Positions 38,324 through 48,364 of a stretch of 64,000 bases of DNA are shown here, one piece after another. Each line of letters opens with the position of its first letter. Within the stretch, counting starts at the first letter, position 1. The notes under the pieces were generated by a model, which ran no database searches, had not been told where the DNA came from, and saw only the letters and a program-made list of their open reading frames with translations. This DNA comes from Streptomyces noursei ATCC 11455 (GTDB lineage Bacteria > Actinomycetota > Actinomycetes > Streptomycetales > Streptomycetaceae): the NCBI RefSeq assembly GCF_001704275.1, contig NZ_CP011533.1, positions 6,138,001 to 6,202,000 on the forward strand, written 5' to 3'. The position numbers and the translations under genes were made by a program.

Positions 38324-38363
38324 CTCCGGCCCGGTCCCGCCGTCGTGCGGGGCCGGGCCGGAG
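38324..38363 (+). terminator. Terminator after the radical SAM gene
   Basis: A 16-bp stem with one T-G pair (38324-38339 with 38348-38363) and an 8-nt loop lies 26 bp after the stop codon. Confidence 0.8.
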
Positions 38364-38648
38364 CCGTACGTGCCGGGCGATCGGGGAGCGCGGCGGGGTT
38401 TTCCGGGTCCGCCGAGCGGAGAAGCTTCGGTATCGGACCTCCGCGTGCGGGTGGTGTCCGGGCCGTCGCCGGCCCACCCGTCCGAATGGATTTCACCGGG
38501 TGGCGAGGCCGCCGGGAGGCCACCGGGCGCCCCGGCGGGAACCGGCCGCGGGCGTGGCACGTACTCTAGGTAAAGACGTCCGGGCACGACGTGTCCCCGC
38601 CACGCGGGGGTGGCCCGGACGGGGCGGCACCAGCCGCGCCCTGACACC

Positions 38649-38654
38649 AAGGAG
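38649..38654 (+). promoter_or_regulatory. Ribosome binding site indicating a CTG start codon
   Basis: AAGGAG here is 8 nt before CTG 38663 but 50 nt before the first in-frame GTG (38705). The spacing selects the CTG as initiator. Confidence 0.65.
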
Positions 38655-38662
38655 AAGTAACA

Positions 38663-39508
38663 CTGGGCAAGCGACAGCCCGAAGGCCCGCCGCCCGCACC
38701 GGCGGTGCAGCGCATCCGACTGCGCTACACCAAGCGCGGCCGCCTCCGGTTCACCAGCCACCGCGACTTCCAGCGCGCTTTCGAGCGGGCGCTGCGCCGC
38801 GCCGAGGTCCCCATGGCCTATTCGGCGGGCTTCACCCCGCACCCCAAGGTGTCGTACGCCAACGCGGCGCCGACCGGTACCGGCAGTGAGGCCGAGTACC
38901 TGGAGATCCAGCTCACCGAGCGCCGCGAGCCGGAGACCGTCCGCGCTCTGCTCGACGCGTCCCTGCCCGACGGCCTCGACGTGACCGACGCGGTGGAGGC
39001 GCACACCAGCGGTCTCGCCGATCGGCTGCAGGCGTCGGTGTGGGAGATCCGGCTCGACGGGGTCGCCGCCGAGGAGGCCGGGCGCGCCGTCGAGGCGTTC
39101 CTCGCCGCCGACGAGGTGCAGGTCGAGCGCCGCACCAAGAACGGCATGCGGAGCTTCGACGCCCGGGGTGCGGTCGCGCACCTGGAGACCGTCCCGGTCC
39201 CGGGCGATAGGCCCGACGGCAATGCCTGTGCGATACTGCGGCTGGTTGTTCGGCATCTGACACCTGCCGTTCGACCCGACGACGTCCTGTCCGGCCTCCG
39301 GGTTACGGCCGACCTGGCGCCGCCGGTCCCCGCAGCGGTGACCAGGCTGGCGCAGGGGCTGCTCGATGAGGAGACCGGCACGGTGACCGACCCGCTGGCG
39401 CCCGACCGCGACGCTGCCACGGCCGCTCCATCCACGGCCGCTGAGCTGAGTACCGCGACGGTGCAGGGCGGGGCCTCCCCGGCCACTTCCGGGGACGGCA
39501 CTGCGTAG
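38663..39508 (+). CDS. DUF2344 (TIGR03936) protein, partner of the radical SAM gene, CTG start
   Basis: A 281-residue protein when started at CTG 38663 (MGKRQPEGPPPAPAVQRIRL, counting the first codon as Met). The domain begins QRIRLRYTKRGRLRFTSHRD and includes YSAGFTPHPKVSYANAAPTG, diagnostic of the family. The codons between CTG 38663 and GTG 38705 continue the frame with a sequence I recall at the N-terminus of Streptomyces homologues. Function unknown; linkage with the radical SAM gene suggests RNA or cofactor modification. The C-terminus is low-complexity Ala/Thr/Ser. Confidence 0.88.
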   Translation: MGKRQPEGPPPAPAVQRIRLRYTKRGRLRFTSHRDFQRAFERALRRAEVPMAYSAGFTPHPKVSYANAAPTGTGSEAEYLEIQLTERREPETVRALLDASLPDGLDVTDAVEAHTSGLADRLQASVWEIRLDGVAAEEAGRAVEAFLAADEVQVERRTKNGMRSFDARGAVAHLETVPVPGDRPDGNACAILRLVVRHLTPAVRPDDVLSGLRVTADLAPPVPAAVTRLAQGLLDEETGTVTDPLAPDRDAATAAPSTAAELSTATVQGGASPATSGDGTA

Positions 39509-39723
39509 GACGCGTCGTCGCGTCGCCGATCAACCAGGGTGCCACCCCGGTCCGGCGGACGCACTGACCAGGAGACTTTCGCCGGCCCGGTCCACGGGCC
39601 CGGCGAGCGAGACGACAGCTCCCGTGCGGCGCCCGCGCCCCGGACAGCGGAACCGCGCCCAGCGCGCGGACCGCGACCGGAATCAGGCGCGGCGCCCGGG
39701 AGCGTGACGGGAGAACCGCCCGC

Positions 39724-42700
39724 ATGCTCGAATCTATTGAGCCCACTGAATCCACGCGGTCCGCGGACCGTGAGGGTGACAACAACAATTCGCCCAGCGA
39801 CACGCTGCCGCCGCGCCGCCGGCGCCGCGCGGCCTCCCGGCCGGCCGGCCCTCCGGCCGCTGCCGCCGCCGAGAAGGCCGCGGTCGTGACCGACGCCCCG
39901 CCGGCGTCGAGCGGGACCTCCGCCGGAGCGACCGACACCGCACCCGCCGCCGCGCAGCCCGCCGCCGACGAGGAGCGGCCGGCCCGCCCGCGCCGCCGGG
40001 CGACCCGCAAGGCGACCTCGCCCGCCGGGCCCGCGCCCGAATCCGCCGAGGCGCCCGCCGCTGCCGTCGAGGAGGCTCCGGCCGCCGCTGTCGAGGAGGA
40101 AGCGCGTCCGGCGCGTGCGCGTCGCCGCGCCACCCGTAAGGCGACGGCTCCGGCCGCCACCTCGGAGTCGGTCGTCGAGGAGAGCCCCGCCGCCGAGGCG
40201 CCCGCCGCTGCCGTCGAGGAGACTCCGGCCGCCGCTGTCGAGGAGGAAGCGCGTCCGGCGCGTGCGCGTCGCCGCGCCACCCGTAAGGCGACCGCTCCGG
40301 CCGCCACCCCGGAGCCGGTCGTCGAGGCGCCCGCTGCCGAGGAGGCCGCCGAGGAGGAGGAAGCGGAAGAGGCTCCGGCCGCCGCTGTCGAGGAGGAGGC
40401 GCGTCCGGCGCGTGCGCGTCGTCGTGCCACCCGTAAGGCGACGGCTCCGGCCGCCACCTCGGAGCCGGTCGTCGAGGCGCCCGCCGCCGAGGAGGCCGCC
40501 GAGGCCCCGCGTCGCCGGTCGCGTCGCCGTGCCGAGCGGCCCACGGAGGCCGCCGCGCCCTCCGCTGCAAGCACCGGCTCCACCGGAGCGGCTGACGCCG
40601 CGCGCGCTGCCGCGCCCGCGGCCCGCACCGAGGAGGAGCCTTCGACCGAGGCGCCGGCGCGCGGTCGCCGCCGGGCGCAGCGGCCGCCGACGGCCGTCTT
40701 CCAGGCCCCGGTCTTCGCCGAGCCGATGTTCCAGACGCCCGAGAGCGCCGCCGCCGAGCACGCCGCCGCCCGCCAGGAGGCGGAGTCGCCCGTGGAGGCG
40801 CCCGAGGAGGCGCCGGCGGGTGCCTCGCGTCGCCGTCGCCGTCGTCGCGGCGAGCCCGCCGAGGCCGAGCCGATGGCCGCCGCGCCGGCCGAGGAGCCGT
40901 CCGCCGGTGCGAGCACCGGCCCCGCCGCGGCGCCCGCTGCCGAGGAGGTCGCCGAGGTCGCCGAGGTCGAGGAGGTCGAGGAGGCCGAGGAGGAGCACGC
41001 CGAGGCCGAGGAGGGCGAGCGTCCCTCGCGCCGTCGCCGTCGTGGCGGCCGTCGTCGTCGCCGCGGTGACCTGGCCGAGGGCGCGGAGGAGCAGCCCGCC
41101 GAGGGCGGCGCGGCCGAGGAGCCGGGCGCCGAGGAGGACGAGGAGGTCGCCGAGGGCGAGGAGCTGACTGCCGAGGAGCAGGCGGAGGGCACTGCCAGCA
41201 CCAGCAGCAGCCGTCGTCGTCGGCGTCGCCGCCGGCGCAGCGGTGAGCCCGCCGAGGGCGAGAGCACGCACGCCGACGACCCGGAGCGCACCGTCGTCAA
41301 GGTCCGTGAGCCCCGCAAGAAGGACGAGGGCACCGGCGCCGACGAGGTCCAGTCCATCAAGGGCTCGACGCGCCTGGAAGCCAAGAAGCAGCGCCGCCGC
41401 GAGGGGCGCGAGCAGGGCCGCCGCCGGGTGCCGATCATCACCGAGGCGGAGTTCCTGGCGCGCCGGGAGGCCGTCGAGCGGGTGATGGTGGTCCGCCAGA
41501 GCGGCGAGCGCACCCAGATCGGCGTCCTTGAGGACAACGTGCTCGTGGAGCACTTCGTCAACAAGGAGCAGGCCACCTCGTACGTCGGCAACGTCTACCT
41601 GGGCAAGGTCCAGAACGTTCTGCCGTCGATGGAGGCCGCCTTCGTCGACATCGGCAAGGGCCGCAACGCCGTGCTGTACGCCGGCGAGGTCAACTTCGAG
41701 GCGCTGGGCATGGCCAACGGGCCGCGCCGCATCGAGGCCGCGCTGAAGTCCGGCCAGTCCGTCCTGGTGCAGGTCACCAAGGACCCGATCGGTCACAAGG
41801 GCGCCCGGCTGACCAGCCAGGTCTCGCTGCCCGGCCGCTACCTGGTCTACGTGCCCGAGGGCTCGATGACCGGTATCAGCCGCAAGCTCCCGGACACCGA
41901 GCGGGCCCGGCTGAAGCAGATCCTCAAGAAGATCGTCCCCGAGGACGCGGGCGTCATCGTGCGCACCGCCGCGGAGGGTGCGAGCGAGGACGAGCTGCGC
42001 CGGGACGTCGAGCGGCTGCAGGCCCAGTGGGAAGAGATCCAGAAGAAGGCGAAGGCGGCCTCCACCGGCTCGCCGAGCCTGCTCTACGGCGAGCCGGACA
42101 TGACCGTCCGGGTCGTCCGCGACATCTTCAACGAGGACTTCTCCAAGGTCATCGTCAGCGGTGACGACGCCTGGCAGACCATCCAGGGCTATGTGTCGCA
42201 CGTGGCGCCGGACCTCGTGGACCGGCTCCAGCGGTGGACCTCCGAGGTCGACGTCTTCGCGACGTACCGGATCGACGAGCAGCTGATGAAGGCGCTGGAC
42301 CGCAAGGTCTGGCTGCCCAGCGGCGGTTCGCTGGTGATCGACAAGACCGAAGCCATGGTCGTGATCGACGTCAACACCGGGAAGTTCACGGGTCAGGGCG
42401 GCAACCTCGAGGAGACCGTCACCCGGAACAACCTGGAGGCGGCCGAGGAGATCGTGCGCCAGCTGCGGCTGCGCGACCTGGGCGGCATCGTCGTCATCGA
42501 CTTCATCGACATGGTCCTGGAGTCCAACCGGGACCTGGTGCTGCGGCGCCTGCTGGAGTGCCTGGGCCGGGACCGCACCAAGCACCAGGTGGCCGAGGTC
42601 ACCTCGCTCGGCCTGGTCCAGATGACCCGCAAGCGGGTCGGCCAGGGCCTGCTGGAGTCCTTCTCCGAGCAGTGCGTGCACTGCAACGGCCGCGGCGTGA

Positions 42701-43503
42701 TCGTCCACGTCGACCAGCCGTCGGTCGGTGGCAAGCGCAAGAAGAAGGGCAAGGCCGGGGCGAACGGCGCCCAGCCGGAGCAGCCCGTCGAGGTCGTCGC
42801 GGAGGCCGCCCCGGCGGAGGAGGCGCTGCCGGAGCTGGAGCCGGTCGCGGTGACCGAGGCGCAGCTGCAGCCGACGGTGGACGGCACCGACGAGTGGTTC
42901 GGCAGCGCCGCGGAGGCCGAGGCCGCCGCCACCGGGCGAGGCCGTGGCCGTCGCCGGGTGAGCCGGAAGGTGTCGGCGCCGGCGGGTGCGCCCAAGGCCG
43001 CCGAGGAGGCCGCCGCGATCGTGCTGCCGGCCGCCGAGCCGGAGCCCGCTCCGGAGCCGGTCGCCGAGGTGCCGGCGGCGGAGCCCGCTGCCGCCGCGGA
43101 GCCCGCGCCGTCCCGTCCGCGTCGTCGGGCCACCCGTCGGGCGTCCGCTCCGGCCGGTTCGCCGGAGGCCGTGGTGGGTGAGGCCGCGGGGACGATCGTG
43201 ATCAGCGCCCCGGTCGCCGAGCCGACGCCCGAGGTGGTCGCCGAGACCCCCGAGCAGCCCGTCGAGGCGGCGGAGGTCGCCGAGGCCGCCGAGCCGGCGC
43301 CCGCGGCGAAGAAGACCGTGAAGAAGGCGGCGGCGAAGAAGACCACGGCCAAGAAGGCGGCGGCGAAGAAGACCACCGCCAAGAAGACGGCGGCGAAGAA
43401 GACCACCGCCAAGAAGGCCGCGGCCAAGAAGACCACCACGAAGAAGACGACGACGAAGAAGGCGGCGGCCAAGAAGACCGCGTCGGCGGAGGGCGCGGCG
43501 TAA
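39724..43503 (+). CDS. rne: RNase E/G-family endoribonuclease with long disordered extensions
   Basis: A 1259-residue mRNA-decay and rRNA-processing endonuclease. The catalytic core (about residues 585-1000) includes the S1 domain ([20 protein letters not shown]), catalytic Asp882 (VIDVNTGKF) and Asp926 (VIDFIDM), and the zinc-link Cys984/Cys987 (CVHCNGRG). Residues 1-580 are disordered, with three copies of an [20 protein letters not shown] repeat and Arg-rich blocks. The C-terminus is an Ala/Lys/Thr (AAKKTTAKK) repeat tail. Both ends are probable RNA-binding or degradosome-scaffold regions. ATG 39724 follows GGGAGA. Confidence 0.95.
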   Translation: MLESIEPTESTRSADREGDNNNSPSDTLPPRRRRRAASRPAGPPAAAAAEKAAVVTDAPPASSGTSAGATDTAPAAAQPAADEERPARPRRRATRKATSPAGPAPESAEAPAAAVEEAPAAAVEEEARPARARRRATRKATAPAATSESVVEESPAAEAPAAAVEETPAAAVEEEARPARARRRATRKATAPAATPEPVVEAPAAEEAAEEEEAEEAPAAAVEEEARPARARRRATRKATAPAATSEPVVEAPAAEEAAEAPRRRSRRRAERPTEAAAPSAASTGSTGAADAARAAAPAARTEEEPSTEAPARGRRRAQRPPTAVFQAPVFAEPMFQTPESAAAEHAAARQEAESPVEAPEEAPAGASRRRRRRRGEPAEAEPMAAAPAEEPSAGASTGPAAAPAAEEVAEVAEVEEVEEAEEEHAEAEEGERPSRRRRRGGRRRRRGDLAEGAEEQPAEGGAAEEPGAEEDEEVAEGEELTAEEQAEGTASTSSSRRRRRRRRRSGEPAEGESTHADDPERTVVKVREPRKKDEGTGADEVQSIKGSTRLEAKKQRRREGREQGRRRVPIITEAEFLARREAVERVMVVRQSGERTQIGVLEDNVLVEHFVNKEQATSYVGNVYLGKVQNVLPSMEAAFVDIGKGRNAVLYAGEVNFEALGMANGPRRIEAALKSGQSVLVQVTKDPIGHKGARLTSQVSLPGRYLVYVPEGSMTGISRKLPDTERARLKQILKKIVPEDAGVIVRTAAEGASEDELRRDVERLQAQWEEIQKKAKAASTGSPSLLYGEPDMTVRVVRDIFNEDFSKVIVSGDDAWQTIQGYVSHVAPDLVDRLQRWTSEVDVFATYRIDEQLMKALDRKVWLPSGGSLVIDKTEAMVVIDVNTGKFTGQGGNLEETVTRNNLEAAEEIVRQLRLRDLGGIVVIDFIDMVLESNRDLVLRRLLECLGRDRTKHQVAEVTSLGLVQMTRKRVGQGLLESFSEQCVHCNGRGVIVHVDQPSVGGKRKKKGKAGANGAQPEQPVEVVAEAAPAEEALPELEPVAVTEAQLQPTVDGTDEWFGSAAEAEAAATGRGRGRRRVSRKVSAPAGAPKAAEEAAAIVLPAAEPEPAPEPVAEVPAAEPAAAAEPAPSRPRRRATRRASAPAGSPEAVVGEAAGTIVISAPVAEPTPEVVAETPEQPVEAAEVAEAAEPAPAAKKTVKKAAAKKTTAKKAAAKKTTAKKTAAKKTTAKKAAAKKTTTKKTTTKKAAAKKTASAEGAA
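40081..40509 (+). repeat. Tandem 147-150 bp repeats in the 5' part of rne
   Basis: Copies of a block beginning GCCGCCGCTGTCGAGGAGGA start at 40081, 40228 and 40378. About 100 bp of each is nearly identical, coding for acidic and Arg-rich peptide modules. They are in-frame (multiples of 3), so copy number could change without frameshift. Confidence 0.8.
43306..43489 (+). repeat. AKKT-coding 30-bp tandem repeats at the 3' end of rne
   Basis: GCGGCGAAGAAGACCACCGCC and variants recur about every 30 bp, coding a histone-H1-like Lys/Ala/Thr tail of about 60 residues. Confidence 0.75.
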
Positions 43504-43564
43504 GCCGCTCCAGTGGAGCCGGCGCTTGCGCCGGGGGCTTCCGCCGCGGAGGACTGAGCAGTGC

Positions 43565-43603
43565 CCGGCCCCGGACCGTCGCGAGGCGGTCCGGGGCCGG
43601 TTT
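43565..43603 (+). terminator. Terminator after rne
   Basis: A perfect 14-bp stem (43565-43578 with 43587-43600), extendable by two pairs, is followed by TTT. It lies 61 bp after the rne stop. A -10-like TAACCT at 43625-43630 further on could start the rplU transcript, with a leader of about 165 nt. Confidence 0.8.
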
Positions 43604-43802
43604 GACCCCCTGGCCGAGGCCCCGTAACCTTGACCGTCGGTGTCTGTGTGACACCACCCCTTCTGAGCACACACCTCTCGGCCCTGCCGAGGGAGGCCGC
43701 TCGTCCCACCCGTCATCCACGGGTCGGATTCCACGGGACGTCCCTGAGCCCGTGAGAGTAGCTGGCATCAGAGGATCGAAACCTAGCGAGAGAGAGTTCC
43801 GC

Positions 43803-44123
43803 GTGTACGCGATCGTGCGCACCGGCGGACGCCAGCAGAAGGTTGCTGTTGGCGACGTCATCGAAGTTGACCGCATTTCCACCAGCAACGTCGGGGACAC
43901 CGTCGAGCTCTCCACGCTGCTGGTCGTCGATGGTGACGCGGTCACCAGCGACCCGTGGGTCCTGGCCGGCGTGAAGGTCCAGGCCGAGGTCGTCGACCAC
44001 CACAAGGGCGACAAGATCCGGATCCAGAAGTACAAGAACAAGACCGGTTACAAGAAGCGGATCGGCCACCGCCAGCTCCACACGGCGCTGAAGATCACCG
44101 GCATCGACGCTCCGGCGAAGTAA
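43803..44123 (+). CDS. rplU: 50S ribosomal protein L21
   Basis: A 106-residue ribosomal protein beginning [19 protein letters not shown] and ending in the basic [18 protein letters not shown] segment, as expected for bL21. GTG 43803 follows a GAGAGAGAG purine stretch. It is co-transcribed with rpmA 14 bp downstream. The leader between the rne terminator and the start is long enough for autoregulation, but I see no recognised L21-leader structure. Confidence 0.97.
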   Translation: MYAIVRTGGRQQKVAVGDVIEVDRISTSNVGDTVELSTLLVVDGDAVTSDPWVLAGVKVQAEVVDHHKGDKIRIQKYKNKTGYKKRIGHRQLHTALKITGIDAPAK

Positions 44124-44137
44124 GGGACTGAGGAGAC

Positions 44138-44395
44138 ATGGCACACAAGAAGGGCGCATCGTCCACTCGGAACGGTCGCGATTCCAATGCTCAGCGGCTC
44201 GGCGTGAAGCGCTTCGGCGGTCAGGCCGTCCTCGCCGGTGAGATCCTGGTCCGCCAGCGTGGCACCCACTTCCACCCGGGCACGGGCGTCGGCCGCGGTG
44301 GCGACGACACCCTGTTCGCCCTGCAGCCCGGTGCGGTGCAGTTCGGCACCTTCCGCGGCCGCAAGGTCGTGAACATCGTCCCGATCGCCGAGTAA
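44138..44395 (+). CDS. rpmA: 50S ribosomal protein L27
   Basis: An 85-residue ribosomal protein. The N-terminus [16 protein letters not shown] is the unprocessed actinobacterial form, reaching the peptidyl transferase centre without the Firmicute leader peptide. [21 protein letters not shown] is diagnostic. GAGGAG lies about 6 nt before the ATG. A compound hairpin terminator follows, so obgE is likely transcribed separately. Confidence 0.98.
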   Translation: MAHKKGASSTRNGRDSNAQRLGVKRFGGQAVLAGEILVRQRGTHFHPGTGVGRGGDDTLFALQPGAVQFGTFRGRKVVNIVPIAE

Positions 44396-44431
44396 TTCGG
44401 CCGGAGACGACACACGTCGACAGCACGTCAG

Positions 44432-44477
44432 GGGCGGACCGCCTCTTCCCGCGTCATGCGGGAAGACCGGTCCGCCC
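44432..44477 (+). terminator. Compound hairpin terminator after rpmA
   Basis: An outer 10-bp stem (44432-44441 with 44468-44477) and an inner 8-bp stem (44445-44452 with 44458-44465) stack with a small internal loop, 36 bp past the rpmA stop. Confidence 0.85.
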
Positions 44478-44576
44478 TTGCGCGTTATGAACAAGAACAA
44501 GACACACCCGCCGTGCGCACGGCATCACCGGCACGGTCACGCACAACAACCCCGCTGATCTGGAGGCATCCCCACC

Positions 44577-46013
44577 ATGACCACCTTCGTGGACCGCGTC
44601 GAGCTGCACGTCGCCGCGGGTAACGGAGGCCACGGCTGCGCCTCCGTACACCGGGAGAAGTTCAAGCCGCTCGGCGGCCCCGACGGCGGCAACGGCGGCC
44701 GCGGCGGTGATGTGATCCTGGTCGTCGACCAGGACGTCACCACGCTCCTCGACTACCACCACCACCCGCACCGCAAGGCCACCAACGGCCAGCCGGGCGC
44801 GGGCGACAACCGTGAGGGCAAGAACGGCACGGACCTGATCCTGCCGGTGCCCGACGGCACGGTCGTCCTCGACGGGAACGGCGAGGTGCTGGCCGACATG
44901 GTGGGCCAGGGCACGCGGTTCGTGGCCGGCCAGGGCGGTCGGGGCGGCCTGGGCAACGCCGCGCTGTCCTCGGCCCGCCGCAAGGCCCCCGGCTTCGCGC
45001 TGCTCGGTGAGCCCGGCGAGGGCCGGGACATCGTGCTGGAGCTGAAGACCGTCGCGGACGTCGCGCTGGTCGGCTACCCGAGCGCCGGCAAGTCCTCGCT
45101 GATCTCGGTCCTCTCGGCCGCCAAGCCGAAGATCGCCGACTACCCCTTCACGACGCTGGTGCCCAACCTCGGCGTGGTGACCGCCGGTGAGACGGTCTAC
45201 ACCATCGCCGACGTCCCCGGCCTGATCCCCGGCGCCAGCCAGGGCAAGGGCCTGGGCCTGGAGTTCCTGCGGCACGTCGAGCGCTGCGAGGTGCTGGTCC
45301 ACGTCCTGGACACCGCCACGCTGGAGTCGGACCGCGACCCGGTCTCCGACCTCGACGCCATCGAGGAGGAGCTGGGCCAGTACGGCGGCCTCGGTGACCG
45401 GCCGCGGGTGGTCGTGCTGAACAAGATCGACATCCCGGACGGCAAGGACCTCGCCGACATGATCCGCCCGGACCTGGAGGCGCGCGGCTACCGCGTCTTC
45501 GAGGTCTCCGCGGTCGCCCGCCAGGGCCTCAAGGAGCTGTCCTACGCGCTGGCGGAGATCGTCGCCACCGCGCGCGCCGCCAAGCCGGTCCAGGAGGCCA
45601 CCCGGATCGTGATCCGCCCCAAGGCGGTCGACGACGCGGGCTTCACGGTCACGCAGGAGGGCGAGGGCTTCTTCCGCGTCCGCGGCGAGAAGCCCGAACG
45701 CTGGGTCCGCCAGACCGACTTCAACAACGACGAGGCCGTCGGCTACCTCGCCGACCGGCTCAACCGCCTCGGTGTGGAGGACGCGCTCCTCAAGGCGGGT
45801 GCCCGCGCCATGGACGGCGTGGCGATCGGCCCCGAGGACAACGCGGTGGTCTTCGACTGGGAGCCGACGGTGTCGGCCGGCGCCGAGATGCTCGGCCGCC
45901 GTGGCGAGGACCACCGGTTCGAGGCCCCGCGCCCGGCCTCCCAGCGCCGCCGCGACCGCGACGCGGCGCGCGACGAGGCGCAGGGCGAGTACGACGGCTT
46001 CTCGCCTTTCTAG
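44577..46013 (+). CDS. obgE: Obg-family GTPase (CgtA/ObgE)
   Basis: A 478-residue GTPase. The Gly-rich Obg fold (residues 1-160, [15 protein letters not shown]) is followed by the G domain with [17 protein letters not shown] and SAVA motifs, and a C-terminal OCT domain (about 360-430) typical of Gram-positive Obg. A charged tail closes the protein. Obg monitors guanine nucleotides, binds the 50S subunit and influences Streptomyces differentiation. ATG 44577 has GGAGG about 8 nt upstream. A very stable convergent terminator follows. Confidence 0.97.
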   Translation: MTTFVDRVELHVAAGNGGHGCASVHREKFKPLGGPDGGNGGRGGDVILVVDQDVTTLLDYHHHPHRKATNGQPGAGDNREGKNGTDLILPVPDGTVVLDGNGEVLADMVGQGTRFVAGQGGRGGLGNAALSSARRKAPGFALLGEPGEGRDIVLELKTVADVALVGYPSAGKSSLISVLSAAKPKIADYPFTTLVPNLGVVTAGETVYTIADVPGLIPGASQGKGLGLEFLRHVERCEVLVHVLDTATLESDRDPVSDLDAIEEELGQYGGLGDRPRVVVLNKIDIPDGKDLADMIRPDLEARGYRVFEVSAVARQGLKELSYALAEIVATARAAKPVQEATRIVIRPKAVDDAGFTVTQEGEGFFRVRGEKPERWVRQTDFNNDEAVGYLADRLNRLGVEDALLKAGARAMDGVAIGPEDNAVVFDWEPTVSAGAEMLGRRGEDHRFEAPRPASQRRRDRDAARDEAQGEYDGFSPF

Positions 46014-46059
46014 GTCGTTTCCGCAGGCGCGCCCCGGCCCGACGGGTCGGAGCCGCACA

Positions 46060-46108
46060 CCGCACGCGGGCCCCGGGAAGAAGCACTCTTTCCGGGGCCT
46101 GCGTGCGG
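46060..46108. terminator. Bidirectional terminator between obgE and the glycerophosphotransferase gene
   Basis: A 17-bp stem with one G-T pair (46060-46076 with 46092-46108) continues into about four more A/G-T/C pairs around a small loop. It serves two convergent genes. Confidence 0.88.
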
Positions 46109-46138
46109 TCCAGGGGGCCGTGGAAGGCCCGCCGCGGG

Positions 46139-48226
46139 TTAGACGGCGGCGGGGGAGTCCGAGGCGCCACCGGAGCCGGGCCGGGCCGTCCCGGCTCCGG
46201 TCGCGGCCTGCTGCGAGCGCTGGACGGGGATCCCGGACAGCCGGTTCTCCATCCGCCGGCGCCGCTCGTCGGCCCGGGCGCACAGCTCCACCGCGGCCTC
46301 GTTGAAGCGGACCGTCGAGGGCGGGTCGGACGGCCCGAGCAGATGTTCCTTGAGCTCGGCGCGGGCCGCGGCCAGGACGTCCCGCTCCGGGTCGCGGACC
46401 GATTCCAGCAGCGCGGGCACCCCGGAGCCGTCGGGCGTGAGGATGGTGGCCGCCCGCACGGTCGGGAACTGCGCGCGGAAGTCGTCCTCGGCCATCCCGG
46501 AGGTGTTGGCGACGGCGTACGGCTTCTCGCTGGTCAGGTAGTCGGAGACCACGCTGGAGACGTCGCTGATCAGCAGGTCCGCCTCGTTGAAGCAGGCGAA
46601 GATGCCGGGGCGCACGGTGGTGATGACGCGGTGCTCCCACTCCGGGAAGGCACCCCAGTACGCCTCCTCCCAGGCGGCGACCGCGGCCGCGACGGCGGCC
46701 GCGTGGCCCTCCTCGGGGGTGCCCTGCAGCCGCATCCGCTCCAGTTCGTCGGCGCTCTTGCGGAAGTCGGCGGTGGTCAGCCGGTCCAACTCGGCGGTGC
46801 GACGGGCCAGTTCGGCGGCGGCCTCCGGGCCGGGCAGCGCGCCGCCGCGCCGGGCGTTGGCCGCCGCGATCATGGCCTGGATGCGGATGTCGGCGGCGCC
46901 CGCCCGCAGGTCCACCGAACCGGTCATCGGGTGCGGCTTGTAGAGCAGCCGGACCGAGGGGTCGGCGAGCAGCGCGCGGACGAGGTTCTCGCCGGCCAGG
47001 ATCACCGAGGTGTTGCCCGGATTGCCGTCCCAGCCCTCCCAGGTGGGGGCGTAGAGCACGGTGGTGTACCGGCCGATCGGGGCGCCCTCGTAGGGCCGGA
47101 TCGGCGTCAGTTGGGGGCGGCCGACCTCCACGACGTCCTTGTCCTCGATGCCGATGTCGGCGAGCTGGTAGCGGTCCCGGGCCGCCGGGCCGGCCACCCA
47201 CACCTCGTCGTACGCCTTGGCGTAGGGGTTGCAGGAGGAGAGCTTGTCGCTCTCGCCGTGGTTGATGAAGGCGTGCTTGATGGAGGGGATCCGCAGGATC
47301 TGCGAGGTCTTGCCGGAGTTCGCCGGGTGCAGCAGTGCCTTGAGGGTGGAGTGCTCCAGCCGCATGAGGTGGGCGACCTTGGGGATGCAGACGATCGGGA
47401 TGTCGGTGGCCTCGATCTTCTGCACCATGAACCGCTCGCGGAGGATGATGATCGGCTTGCCGTCCAGCCCGGCCAGGGTGTCGAGCCACATGTTGGCCTG
47501 GTAGGCGGAGGTGACGCCGCCGGAGAAGTACATGCCGACCGTCGGCCGGTAGGCGGCCAGCCAGTTGTCCAGCCAGGCCAGGGCGCGCTGCTCGCCGACG
47601 ACCTGTTTTCCGGGCAGCAGCCAGCTGCTCAAGTAGAGGGTGCCGCCGGCCGAGAGCAGCAGGGCGACGCCGATGCCGATGCCGCCCCAGAAGACGTTGC
47701 CGGTGACCGCAGTGATCATCATTCCGGTCGTGGTGGGCACCGAGAAGCGCAGCAGCCGCCGGCCCGTCTGGCGGTAGAGGAGCCGCGGCGGGGCGTCGGC
47801 GAGTCCCAGCGCGCTCGCGTCGATGTTGCGGGTGACGAACGGCAGGCTCCGGGAGCGGCGGACCAGGACCGCGACCGCCTGGCACACGAAGTGGGTGCCG
47901 TAGAAGGCGAGCAGGGTGATGGTGAGAGGGGCCTGCTCCTCCAGGGGGTTGATGCCGTCGATGTGCAGCAGGCCGACCAACATCAGTATGTCCCGCAGCA
48001 GCTGACGCACCGTCACGTCGAAGCGGATCCGGCCGAGCAGGGCGAGCAGGGCCGGCTGCTGGTGCTGGAGGACCAGGTCAAGCCCCAGGTTGACCACTGA
48101 CGCTGCGATGAACAGCGGAATGACGGGCAGCAGCGCGCCGATCAGCTGGGCGGTGAACGCGACCATCATCGCGAAGAGCGCCGCGAGCTGGACGGCTCGT
48201 CTGGGGGCGATTCCGGCGGAAGGCAC
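46139..48226 (-). CDS. CDP-glycerol glycerophosphotransferase-like (TagF-type) membrane protein
   Basis: A 695-residue protein. The N-terminal about 210 residues have several TM segments (GALLPVIPLFIAASV, MMITAVTGNVFWGGIGIGVALLL). The rest matches the glycerophosphotransferase domain: FINHGESDK, VVEVGRPQL, VLYAPTWEGW, LLYKPHPMTGS and LLISDVSSVVSDYLTSEKPYAV. Such enzymes extend teichoic-acid-type polymers from CDP-glycerol. Beside the mre cluster, spore-wall glycopolymer synthesis is the likely role. GTG 48226 has AGGAG 9 nt upstream, and a promoter lies at 48335-48364. Confidence 0.88.
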   Translation of the reverse strand: MPSAGIAPRRAVQLAALFAMMVAFTAQLIGALLPVIPLFIAASVVNLGLDLVLQHQQPALLALLGRIRFDVTVRQLLRDILMLVGLLHIDGINPLEEQAPLTITLLAFYGTHFVCQAVAVLVRRSRSLPFVTRNIDASALGLADAPPRLLYRQTGRRLLRFSVPTTTGMMITAVTGNVFWGGIGIGVALLLSAGGTLYLSSWLLPGKQVVGEQRALAWLDNWLAAYRPTVGMYFSGGVTSAYQANMWLDTLAGLDGKPIIILRERFMVQKIEATDIPIVCIPKVAHLMRLEHSTLKALLHPANSGKTSQILRIPSIKHAFINHGESDKLSSCNPYAKAYDEVWVAGPAARDRYQLADIGIEDKDVVEVGRPQLTPIRPYEGAPIGRYTTVLYAPTWEGWDGNPGNTSVILAGENLVRALLADPSVRLLYKPHPMTGSVDLRAGAADIRIQAMIAAANARRGGALPGPEAAAELARRTAELDRLTTADFRKSADELERMRLQGTPEEGHAAAVAAAVAAWEEAYWGAFPEWEHRVITTVRPGIFACFNEADLLISDVSSVVSDYLTSEKPYAVANTSGMAEDDFRAQFPTVRAATILTPDGSGVPALLESVRDPERDVLAAARAELKEHLLGPSDPPSTVRFNEAAVELCARADERRRRMENRLSGIPVQRSQQAATGAGTARPGSGGASDSPAAV

Positions 48227-48334
48227 GGGAGAGGGCTCCTGGCAGCAGAAAGGTCATGGGGGAGGCCGGGGACGGCGGCCGGGTCCCGCGCTGCAACGCC
48301 GCCAAGGCGACGAAACGGGACCGATGGACACCCG

Positions 48335-48364
48335 ACCGTATGACCTCGTTGGCCTTGGTGCCAA
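48335..48364 (-). promoter_or_regulatory. Promoter of the glycerophosphotransferase gene
   Basis: On the minus strand TTGGCA (48359-48364) and TACGGT (48335-48340) are spaced 18 bp, giving a leader of about 100 nt. Confidence 0.5.

Larger units (their letters stand above)
38298..38662 (+). other. Intergenic region before the DUF2344 gene
   Basis: This 365-bp gap holds the terminator at 38324-38363 and a -10-like TACTCT at 38562-38567 that would give a leader of about 90 nt. It ends with the AAGGAG (38649-38654) that marks a CTG start. No reading frame in it looks coding. Confidence 0.45.

Noticed and set aside
43306..43489. Regular repeats that might suggest a CRISPR or satellite array
   Set aside because: Units have no spacers and stay in frame as the Lys/Ala-rich tail of RNase E/G.
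38818..43734. A 1638-codon open frame on the minus strand opposite rne and DUF2344
   Set aside because: It mirrors the G/C third-position bias of the genuine genes; its peptide is Arg/Gly/Leu low-complexity and it overlaps two well-identified proteins completely.
43604..43802. L21-leader-type riboregulator before rplU
   Set aside because: The leader is long enough, but I could not find a conserved structure to support a named element.
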